NCBI GenBank assembly: GCA_026008535.1
Contig: BRKX01000011.1
Span: 17,988,001 to 18,052,000 of the forward strand
Length of the DNA: 64,000 bases
DNA from: Perilla frutescens
Lineage: Eukaryota > Streptophyta > Magnoliopsida > Lamiales > Lamiaceae
Direction of reading: 5' to 3'
Positions 47,617 to 57,126 of the stretch are shown piece after piece. The notes beneath the pieces were generated by a model, which worked only from the letters and a program-made list of their open reading frames with translations, ran no database searches and was not told the DNA's origin. A program made the position numbers and the translations under genes. Position 1 is the first letter of the stretch. The number at the start of each line of letters is the position of its first letter.

Positions 47617-48209
47617 TGATACGATCCTAGTTGGGATGCTGATGATCGAGCTCGAGCGTTCATTCAGGATGGAAGGCATGACCCGAGCACAGACGAGGCG
47701 TGACCTGGACGGGGCTCAGGCTCGACTGCGCATTGACGCAGAGGGGTGAAAAGCATCAAGGGAGGCGTGACTCAGTTACAATCAACACGGCGCGACCAAC
47801 TCACTCGCGCTTGTACAGACAGTTCCAAATTTTCGAATTTTACTTTGTTTTATTTCCTAATTTACTTGGGATATTAAATTAGGGCTTGATTTATTTTTGG
47901 ACCAACTATATAAGGGTTGTCTTATTGTGTCCCAAAAACAGATCATTATTATTATTGAAATTATTTTGCGAGTTATTTTTCTCTGGAGAATTCTCTTTAT
48001 TTCACGCATACACCGTGAGACTTCTATCGACTTATCAAACAGCCGTCCATATCTGTTTGTCGCATCACCATTAATTTCGGGTTAGTGTTTCCAATCTTCT
48101 TCGGTTTCATCGTGTTCATCGTCGAGGTTCGAGTCGTTGTGAGGCTAGGGTTCGGAATCTCCATCCAATTCCACCATTGTAACCTGATATTCATGGGATG
48201 ATCGCATCA
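47617..48209 (+). mobile_element. Solo LTR (593 bp) of the same Gypsy family, nested, opposite orientation
   Basis: Starts TGATACGATCCTAG, as the surrounding LTR does, and ends GATGATCGCATCA. The perfect 5-bp target duplication is TAAAG (47612-47616, 48210-48214). A TATA box (ACTATATAAGGG) lies at about 47906. No gene. Confidence 0.85.
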
Positions 48210-48539
48210 TAAAGACATCACAAGAAACTTGTTGAGGACAAATATTAGAAATATGCCCATCCACCATGTTCGTTTGTATGAGCTCCATTAGGGCTACAAC
48301 CACTTCTCAAAGGATGTCACCCTCCTTTTTAGAACATGGTTGTATCTCCATCGCCATTCTGTCACTTCCCACTTCTTCATCCTTTGATCACAAGCTCAAA
48401 GGTTGTCCAGTTTCCAAAGTAGATTCTTCATGAATAGAATCCTCTACTACTGACACCTCTAGACTGAACTCTCCCACAACTAACATCTCCAAATTGATGG
48501 TCTCTAACATGGCTATCTCTGGATTAGACTTTCCCATTG

Positions 48540-49340
48540 CCATCTATTCGTCTCTAACGTCTTCGCATATGGAGACAACAATCAATTCATCAATAGATGC
48601 ATCAACTAAAATTGGTATCTCTGGAATAACATCTTCTTTGGTGGCCACGAATGCAGGCGATAACTCCACATCAAACTCCATTTCAACAACTTCAGTCTTC
48701 CTCTGACTTGACTCCAGCATATTTGTGATGGCACTTAAATTCAAATCCCATGTTGAGAATTTTGACGGTGTCTTAATGCCCCACCTCTAAAGCCCCTTTT
48801 CAACTTTGATTGCCCATTGCATGAGGTCCTCTAGCTCTTCATAGCGCTGCAAGGCCACTCTTTCTCGGATCTCCATGCGCAAGCCTGTTAGAAATCTAGT
48901 TATCATATCCTCTAGATATTCTTCCACATCAGCTCATCATGGCTTTCTTCATTTCGGTGTAGTATTCTTCTACACTGTTTCTTCCTTGTCTCAGGTTGTG
49001 TAGATTTCTTTCCAGCTCCCAATATTATTGATAAGGCACATGTCGTCTTCTCAACACTCTCTTAATTTCTTTCCACGTCCTTATCGGTGGCTCTCTATTA
49101 CACCGGCTAATGGATATAGATTAATTCCACCAGGTGACAACATCATCATAGAATCCAATAGTTGCTACCTTGACCTTCCGCTCGAGGTAGCTATGACAAT
49201 CAAACATCACTGCATCTTGCTTTCCAAGCTAGATATAAATCAGGATCACTCTTTCCTTGGAATGAAGGGAATTTGACTCACTATACTTTTGTCGATCAAC
49301 TCTGTAGCTATATTTGTTGCTATATTTCTCAAATCCTGTA
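48540..49340 (-). pseudogene. Gypsy gag fragment
   Basis: On the minus strand, broken by stops and a frameshift: KVKVATIGFYDDVVTWWN, REPPIRTWKEIKRVLRRRHV, NLHNLRQGRNSVEEYYTEMK and GLRMEIRERVALQRYEELED. This is the order of the Retrotrans_gag domain of chromovirus-like Gypsy elements. The acidic tail (48544-48744) stays open. It belongs to the element at 46968-50058. Confidence 0.75.
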
Positions 49341-49505
49341 GAATAGAACATTTTTTTCTCCTTTTTTCCCTAGCGATTTTTTTCTTCTTTTTTTTGTTCG
49401 CCCATTTTTTTTTCTCTTTTTTTTTTATAATTGACGAAAATTAAATATAGAAATTGAAAGCAAATAAATTAGAATCTAATACAATGTCGAAGCTATGATA
49501 CTAAA

Positions 49506-50058
49506 TGATGATGATCCAATCCAGGACTCTATCAGGTTTCAACGCGATATAATGGAAATGCCTAACATAAATCTCATAACGCCGACGAACCGACGATCAC
49601 GGACAATCTCGACCCAACTGTGATTGGAACTCGAACTATGAATTATAGTGAAAACGCCACAAATATGGATGATTATCTATTTGATAAGTCGGGGGGTTTG
49701 AACTCACGGTTCAATAAAAATTCTCACGCAGAGAAATACCAATTTCAATAATGTCAAAAGTTATCTAATGAAATCCAACACAGGCCCTTATATAGATGGA
49801 TAAAAATATGCAAAACCCTAATATGAATCCTTGATTAAAAGGAAATAAACAAAATTCTGATAAATTCGCGAACAACTTTACTGGGCTCGACACGAGCCTA
49901 CTTACGCCCTTGATCGCGTTATAGCTCGTGCTCGGACCAAGTCGAAACACCTCGGAATATCGATGTGGTTCACTCACGCCTCTATTCACGCTGCAACTCG
50001 CTTGTCTAATTTCGAATACTCGAACTCGATCGTTGGTACCTCACCTAGGCTCGTATCA
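49506..50058 (-). repeat. 5' LTR of the Gypsy remnant (553 bp)
   Basis: Shares about 400 bases with 46968-47376 (CAATAAAAATTCTCxxGCAG, CGAACAACTTTACTGGGC, GGACCAAGTCGAAACACC). The 3' copy lacks the first 190 bases (plus-strand view), so the outer end was lost. Confidence 0.75.
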
Positions 50059-50160
50059 ATGTTGGTGGACAAGTGGATGGAGAAGGGGATACAAGCACTA
50101 ATTGTTGAAATCCCCTCAAATTTTACAAGATACGAGGTATGTATGTCAATCGAGTCAGTT

Positions 50161-51330
50161 TACTCAGTTTCTGATCAACCCTACGAGGTTGTCGTACTAT
50201 TCAGTTCGGTCCAATTCAGGCTAGATTTTTCTTCAAATTGAAATTTTTTAACCTAATCTCTTGGTTTTTGAACTCATGAGGACAAAGTTTACAAAAAAAT
50301 TATATACATGTATAAATTTATCAATTCATGTCGTCTATACTTCTAATTTTTTAGCAAATTTTATATAATATAACTTCCCACTAATTAATTGAATAAATAT
50401 TTGAAGTGTCAAAAATTATATTTTTAGCGCTTAAATTAAATTACATCATTGAACATAAATTTTCAATATTTAACCAAAATATGAAGATAAATAATAGTGA
50501 TTTAAGCTATTCAGGTCAGCTTCTTTAATTTAAAGTTGTATCTCTAGTTATTCAGGTCAACTACTTTAATTTAAACCTCTACTCAGTTTCGGGTCAACCC
50601 AATGAGGTTGCTATACTATTCAATAAGGGTCAATTCTGACTAAATTTTCTTTGGGCTGGAATTTTTTTACCCTAAGGCAATGTTTGGTATACTGGTACGG
50701 ATATATCCACATTAATAAAATATGGATTACTTTGAAAGATAATTACGTATTAGCTATTTTAATTGTGTGTTTGGTTATTAAGATAAATATACTAAGATTG
50801 TTTCACACATCTATTTGGTACATTGTTTTATTTGGTAGACTAACTTCTGGAATGAGTAAATTAGTTTAGACAATGTTTGGTAGCCTAGATAAAGGCATAT
50901 ATACTAAGATTGCTACGCCAGAAACTGTAACCGAGGGGGGCGTCAGATACATTGTCCAGCCGAATCAGTAAATTACACCCCGGGCCTCGCGTTAGGACCG
51001 GACCTCGCGTGAACGAGCAATGACTACCAAACACACTATTCTTGCTGGATACCTTTACTAATATGCCTTTATCCAGGCTACCAAACATTGCCTCTCTTGG
51101 TTTTTGAGCTCATCAGGACAAAGTTTATGAAGAAAATTATACATATACAAATTTGTCAATTCATGTTGTCTAAACTTCTAATTTTAACAAATTAATGCTA
51201 AATATAATATAACTTTCCACTAATTAATTGAATAAATAGTTTAAGTCTCAACAATTATATTTTTAGCGCTTAAATTAAATAACATTGAACATAAATTTTC
51301 AATGTGTTTAAGCAAAATATAAAATTAAAT
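50161..51330. repeat. Tandem duplication, one unit interrupted by a MITE
   Basis: Unit 1 starts at 50161 and unit 2 at 50580. Both run TACTCAGTTTC...ACCCxAxGAGGTTG...CCTAA and then TCTCTTGGTTTTTGAxCTCA...AATTATATTTTTAGCGCTTA. In unit 2 a 417-bp MITE separates CCTAA from TCTCTTGG. Confidence 0.85.
50676..51092. mobile_element. Composite MITE (417 bp), GGCAATGTTTGGTA termini
   Basis: The outer ends GGCAATGTTTGGTA and TACCAAACATTGCC are perfect inverted repeats. A second internal left end at 50871 (CAATGTTTGGTAGCCTxGAT) pairs with the right end over about 38 bases, better than the outer one. So one copy seems to be inserted in or joined to another. PIF/Harbinger or hAT origin is unclear. Confidence 0.65.
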
Positions 51331-51859
51331 AATAGAAATTCAAGATAATCGAATGAACCCATTTTATTTCAAGCTAATCATATTGGACTGTCAGAATATT
51401 GATTCGAACTAGCTAAATTCTTTCGAGCTATATAGCTCTATGGGACTGTCAGTTTCGACTAAATTCTTTGCCTACTAGAATTTTTTGATCATAACCCCCT
51501 TTTTTTTCTCGAGAAATTCTGGTCAGCACATCAATTTCAGATTTGATGGGCATTCCTTATATAGGATATGGTACAGTATTGTAACTTCTAGTGATGACTG
51601 ATGAATATAATAAGCGACTGTGTTTTGGGTAGAAATGACTGCAAGAGAGTCTGTGAGGCAGAGTACACAGAAACAGAAGAGGATAAAATACAAGTATCCA
51701 AAACATATTTTACTCTATTGGATAAGAGAAAAAAAAGAAGTTAATCACAAGTTTTGCAACATAGATCATAAATCACATACAGAAATCCCAACAGAAGAGT
51801 TGTTTACAATATTTGCCCATAGTTTTACAGTGTAGCATGTATGGAAGCTGTTGCCAACG

Positions 51860-52120
51860 CTAACCGTCGAGCTCCACGGGCAACATCGGTTGCACTTTCA
51901 TATCTGGTGATGGTGAAGAAGAAATGGAAATCAGCTTAGACCTATATTTCTCTTCTCCATCACCATTACCAGGCAGAGTTTCACCAGTCTTCTCGTCGCT
52001 CGTATTTTTAGGTGACATTGCAGCAGGTTGTTCGGTCTCAGGTACACCATAAGAGAGAGCAATCAGTGACTCACGAGTTGAATCCTCAGTAGGCTCCCTG
52101 TTGGTGTCTGCCATATCCAT
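51860..52120 (-). CDS. Small acidic Ser/Pro-rich protein of unknown function (86 residues)
   Basis: The reading begins MDMADTNREPTEDSTRESLI and ends SPSPDMKVQPMLPVELDG. It is hydrophilic, acidic overall, without signal peptide, membrane segment or known domain, and is probably disordered. The ATG at 52120 is chosen because the 33 bases before it follow a clear 3' splice site (ATATTTGCAG at 52140). The in-frame ATG at 52114 is an alternative start. The gene appears real: a good donor (ACGCAG|GTAATC) lies at 54985 just after a GC-richer leader, and the frame uses coding-like codons in AT-rich surroundings. I believe similar short proteins exist in other plants but cannot name a family. The last exon extends into an untranslated 3' region below 51860. 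Confidence 0.6.
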   Translation of the reverse strand: MDMADTNREPTEDSTRESLIALSYGVPETEQPAAMSPKNTSDEKTGETLPGNGDGEEKYRSKLISISSSPSPDMKVQPMLPVELDG

Positions 52121-52139
52121 AAAATGATAGGTTTTTGTT

Positions 52140-54985
52140 CTGCAAATATTCAAATAAGCTTCTACTTTAGCAAGAAAAGAAAAATTGGAAGGGGAAAAAG
52201 AGGTCTGATCAAATCAACAAAGTACATTTTGGATAAAGAAACGTCAAATAGAGGTAAGGTAAATTCCTTATAATGGAGTAATATGCGTAACGAACAGCAT
52301 CCCTTTTAGCTGAAGTATTACTCATTTCCCAGATGGATTAGTTCTATGAAGCAACACAAAATTGTAAAGGTAACAATTAATATACTAAAAAGAATCAGCT
52401 AATATCAACTGTGCCTACATCATAAGACCACCACGAAGTATCCTCTATTAACTGTCGACCCAATGATCCCAACGTAACCAAATGTTGAGAACAATCATTA
52501 TATAAAAATAATGTAACCAATGTATCTAAGTAGCACATATGCACTTGTTTTCCATGTGACTATTTCCTGCACTTTTCTTTTTCTTCCATTTTCTTCATTG
52601 AGAAGGGGCCCTAATGCTGAACTACAAAAATCATAGTTCTAAGATGAATCTGAAAATATCCCAAGCACCACTGGACAGTAATATTTGCCCAGCCAAGGTT
52701 GTAGTTTCTTTTGTGAGCACGGCTCTTATCAAAATTCATCAGTTCCGATTTTCAAATCAAGATTGACAAATCTCACAACTCTAATATCTAAAAACTGAAC
52801 CTGAATATGCTTCTCGTAGACTCGCACCATCCCAGACATCAACAGTGCAGTAACAAAAACAGTTAATGTTGATACCAAAGCAATATATAGATAATCAAAG
52901 AAAATACATTTAGAAAAAAGAACATTCTAATAAACGTAAAAATAATCTATGCACTTGGATAAGAGATCCTACATTACACTCTGCCACTGGCAACAGCAGA
53001 CATCACCATTCTTGCCATCTTTCAAGAGATAAATAATAAGGCACCAACATTACTCCAAAATCTCACACCTATCACGACTCAAGAATACACAAATTGAAAG
53101 TCAACAAAGATTATCTCCCTATCTAGCTAAACCCTAAACCCTGAACATATGATACATTCACGCAGGTGCATTGACACCCTTTCAAGAAGTGGACAACTCC
53201 CAATCAGACAATCAGTAACCAATAATATACCATGCCAAGAAAATATTTTTACTTCAGTGCCGCTGTTTGAATAGACATAATCATATGTGTCATTCTTTCC
53301 TGTAAGAATCTCAAGCACTCTTGGACACAGACTAGCACATAAAAGTTGAAGAAAAAAAGGAAAGAAAATAAGGTGCAAAAAAGCTAAACAATGTCTTTAA
53401 ATCTGTTGGAAGTAGAAGTAGTACAAGGCACCTGTAAAATACAAGTAGAAGCTAAATAACTATAAGATTTCACTCATTCGTTCAACTAATAGATCTTACC
53501 AACCAATGGTAGCAAAATATCCTTGCATGTACGTGAAAAAGAGGACTACATTGAAGTTTTAACATGCTTGCGTCCCAGTTTTGTTTGCAGTTCCAAGATA
53601 CTCATGATGTTAACTGCTCAAAAGTACAAGACTCCTGTAAAATATATATAGAGTTCTGGATTTTCATTCACTCAGTTTTTCACCACATAAGACAAGCTCT
53701 CCTATACAAACAGGTGTTCTTCTCAAAAACACTTAAATTGGAGGAAAGGATCCAATACTCCTATCCTTAACTATTAGCAAAGACTTGCGAGCAAGGCCGT
53801 ATGATATTAAATATCAATAAACTCTTTTCTTATAGCCCAGTTAAGTCTTGTGGGATGAGCATTTGAGTAGAAAGCAAAATAATGAATTGTTAAAACTTAG
53901 CAATAAAATGTTCAAATGAGAATGTGATTGATAGATAACCACAAGGTCCACAACGGACTTGGAAACCACTATAAGACAAATAGACAATAACAAATTCAGC
54001 AAGGTAAAAGCATGTTTAAGGAAGAACCACATTTAAAAAGACAAATAGGAAATAGCAGAATTGGTTGACCAAAGCGAAGAACCATTTCTATCATGTCAAG
54101 AAAAAAGTAGATCCACAAAATTTAAAATAACATCCGCTATATAGGAGCTAGGCCATGATTATTACTATTTCTTCATCTTCCCCAAAACGATATATTTTAC
54201 TGCTTGAACTATGGCTATTTTAGGACTTTGCCCACCTAAGTTTTTCTTTGATACAATCTGCAGCTTGAACATTGAGGAAAAACTATACTGGCCTTTACTT
54301 TTTTATTCTACAAAAATATGCATCGAATGTGGATTATTAATATTAGTTTTATTCTTTAGAGATAATGAGAGAAAATACGTGCATGTAATACTAACATTCA
54401 ACAAATCATTCACACTCCTATTTTAAGTTCGATTATGCCCTCTTCAAGTAAGCAAGAATGGATAGGAACCAACTATCACCTGTGATTCCATGAAAACAAC
54501 ATTAATCATCAATGTTTGATGCATAATTTGGCCGAAAACAATAGTTTAGTTTGCAAAGTATAATTTGCAAACTGTAACCCAAAAAAAAACGTAGGTAGTG
54601 AAGTCAAAACCAGTCAAAGTTCAGATGATCAAAATGTTTTTAGCTATAATGATAATACCAACAACAATAGCTTCTCCTAACGCTACCCAAAATAATTACT
54701 TAAGAAAAAATAATCAAAATTATTCAGCTGAAAAGGAAAAAGGAGATCGATCAGAAAATCTATAAATTTATTTGAGCAAATCTCCATAATCATCATCATA
54801 TACCCATCTATAAAGCCAGAAAAAGAAAAGCAGCAAAAACAAAACAAAACAAACGAGAAACGAATTCAAAGAGAAAACCAAGAATCTGAATCGATCAATC
54901 AAGAAACAGCCGGATTATGGTTACTATCAAAATCTACAACCTGTCAACAAAATTAAATAAAAAAGAAAAGAAAAATAGAGATTAC
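52140..54985 (-). other. Long 5'-UTR intron of the small-protein gene (2846 bp)
   Basis: Donor CGCAG|GTAATCTC at 54985 and acceptor TTTGCAG at 52140 on the minus strand. The interior is T-rich in gene sense, as plant introns are, and lacks conserved coding frames. The 83-codon frame at 53127-53378 shows no domain. Long leader introns can raise expression in plants; that role is inference. Confidence 0.55.
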
Positions 54986-55200
54986 CTGCGTGTCCAATTC
55001 GATCTGCGATTCTTCCAACTTCTAGAATCGTGAAAGCGAAAAATAGGGCGCTGTAATTGGTTTATCGTGTTTGTCGGAAAAAGAAATCCCCCAAATTTAT
55101 TACGCCATTTTAAATGCCGTGTTATTGGCGGTTGTCACGTGTTGTGCACGTTAGACGATATACCTGACGTGGAAACTCTACTCACTTTTTAGTAGCCCAA
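54986..55200 (-). promoter_or_regulatory. Leader exon and promoter of the small-protein gene
   Basis: The leader exon is about 54986-55060. Upstream, a G-box core CACGTG lies at about 55136 and an ACGT-containing GTGCACGTT close by. No TATA box was identified. Confidence 0.4.
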
Positions 55201-55220
55201 AAAAATGGACTTTTAGTAGG

Positions 55221-55853
55221 GGCCTCTGAATAAATTGTATATAAAGAAGAGTAAAAAAAAAAAAATTTAAAAGTCCCGGAAATCACATGATTGATAACTC
55301 AGGGGACCGGAGCCTCATCAAAACCCATATAGAAAACTCGGAGTAGGAAAAACCATATGGGAAAAAGAGTACTCCTCTAAACAAATCGAAAATAACTAGG
55401 AGAATAAAAATCTTGTAGAACAGCGTCAGAAATACAAGGAATAACAGAATACCAAAATCGAGAAGGAACACTATGAGAGGCTAAAATATCAACAACAGAA
55501 TTCCCCTCTCTATAAATATGCGAAACACAGAAATGAATATGACTGATGAAATCCAGAACCGCACGCCAACGAGCCTTAACCACCCAAGGCACCTGCAAAC
55601 TCCGAGAAGATAACAATGAGACCACATAAATAGAGTCTGCCTCCAGCCAAATAAAGTCCAGAGACAAATGCTTCGCCCATTCCAATGCAGCCAAAACAGC
55701 AAGAATCTCGGCCTGAAAAGCAAAGCCAACTCCTTCGTCAGTGTGGAAGCAACCCACCACCGATCCATCAGAACGTCTAAACACCCCTCCAGTAGCCATC
55801 ACACCCGGTGATCCTTGTGTCGACCCATCAGAGTAGGGGCTGTAAGCCTATAA
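55221..55853 (-). pseudogene. LINE fragment with RNase H domain, flanked by 25-bp target repeats
   Basis: The open frame 55377-55802 encodes an RVT_3-type RNase H (GGVFRRSDGSVVGCF, EILAVLAALEWAKH, LEADSIYVVSLL, HIYREGNSVVDILASHS), as found at the end of plant L1 ORF2. Asp/Glu positions of the active site (E in AExxA, D in LEADS, the late D) are largely kept. The 3' part carries CCCATATGGTTTTTCCTACT, like plant L1 tails. CCCAAAAAAATGGACTTTT(A/G)GTAGG flanks it at 55196 and 55854. The 5' part of ORF2 is missing, as in target-primed truncated insertions. A plain poly(A) tail is not visible. Confidence 0.65.
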
Positions 55854-55866
55854 CCCAAAAAAATGG

Positions 55867-56378
55867 ACTTTTGGTAGGACGGTAAATGAACAGAGATGCT
55901 CGCGAGTGATTTGGAGTTCGTCTCGAAATAAAGTTGATTCGAAATTCGTTCGTTTTCTAAACAAGTTGAATTCGAGTCTCAAATCGAGCTCGATAAAATT
56001 ATTAAGACAAGCTCAAACAGAGTAGTATTCGACTCGGCCAGCTCGCGAACATGTTCGAGCTCGAGCTTAATCGAACATGTTCATGAATATTATAAATATT
56101 TCAAGCGCGTAAATAAAATAAATTATATTTTTCAAACTTGAGCTTTTTTTCGAGCATTCGAGCTCAAGCTCGTTTAATAAATTTTTGAGTATTTCACGAA
56201 CCGAGTTCGAACTGAATTTGAGCATGATAAATACTTATCAAGCCGAACTTGAATAAGAGAAAAAAAGATCAAATCGAACTCGAGCCGAGCTCGAGCTTGA
56301 ATATTCCTTAACGAGCCGAGTTTGAGCATCAAGGTGTTTAGTTCGATTCGGTTCGTTTACAGCCCTAACTTTTGGTAG
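55867..56378. mobile_element. hAT-like MITE rich in GAGCTCGA motifs
   Basis: The 11-bp direct repeat ACTTTTGGTAG flanks it (55867-55877, 56368-56378). The ends GGTAAATGAAC and the reverse complement of GTTCGTTTACAGCCC match loosely. The interior has many GCTCGAGC/GAGCTCGA palindromes. It belongs to a common plant repeat class ending GGGCTGTAAACGAACC. No coding sequence. Confidence 0.6.
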
Positions 56379-56808
56379 TTAAGAACATCTCCAGTAGTTG
56401 GGAAACACTTCTAGGAATATGTGTGCCACGTCACTACCACATCAAAAATTAACTTCTCACTTTCTCAAATTATATTTATCTATAACAATACTTTCTCAAA
56501 ACTAACTATTCATGGACCTCACTATCAGACCACTCTTATTTTATCTCATACATCATATATATTAACTTAACATTTATGTTAATATTTTTACTTGAATAAA
56601 TTTAAATATTATTAATAATAATTTAATTAAAATATTTAATTTATAATAGTGGGCACACAGCATATTGTGTAATTAAAAATGAAAAACATACAACAATTAA
56701 TAATTAAAAATGAACATACCATAATTATGAAATTAAGAAATGAAAAAAATTAAAACTCAAACCAATGTTAAAAAATATGAAAATTTAAAATTGCTAATTA
56801 TTTTCATA

Positions 56809-57012
56809 TCACTCCCACACGTGTTCAGTCAAGGCAGCTCGAAGTTGATGATGTTTTTCTCTATCGCGTAGTTCGGAACCTCTCTTGAGGTAATCATGGA
56901 GTGATCTTACAGAGCCTTGGAAAACTTGAGGAACATTATTATTGCTAGACTCGTTGATGTAGATATCCGTTAATTTGTCCATGCTCTCCATTTTATGATA
57001 TATACAAAGCAT
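56809..57012 (-). pseudogene. C-terminal end of a PIF/Harbinger transposase
   Basis: The 67-codon frame ends FQGSVRSLHDYLKRGSELRD followed by REKHHQLRAALTEHVWE. It resembles the last residues of plant DDE transposases of this superfamily (RDRxxHxQLxxDLxEHxW). The DDE core is missing. The position next to the left TIR agrees with the terminal end of the gene. Confidence 0.6.
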
Positions 57013-57126
57013 ATAAAAATGAAATTAAAACAAAAAACAAAAAAGGTGTTTTAGTATGCTCCAATCGACAAAACAAAATGAAAGAAAAAAAATAAAGGCA
57101 GCAGCTGGAGTGGGTCCCACCTGCCC

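Larger units (their letters stand above)
46968..50058 (-). mobile_element. Gypsy retrotransposon remnant with LTRs and gag, pol deleted
   Basis: The 5' LTR is 49506-50058 (minus: TGATACGAGCCTAGG...CATCATCA). It is followed by a primer-binding site near 49488-49503 (TAGTATCATAGCTTCG on the minus strand) and gag pieces (48540-49340). The polypurine tract AAGAGGAGGGGAA lies at about 47377-47394, then the partial 3' LTR (46968-47376). The last codons before the tract read DLKTNLFQEEG, a known Gypsy C-terminus. Protease, RT and integrase are missing. A related solo LTR is nested at 47617-48209. Confidence 0.75.

Noticed and set aside
53127..53378. Possible 83-codon exon on the minus strand
   Set aside because: It lies within the leader intron, has no splice-compatible continuation and no recognisable domain.
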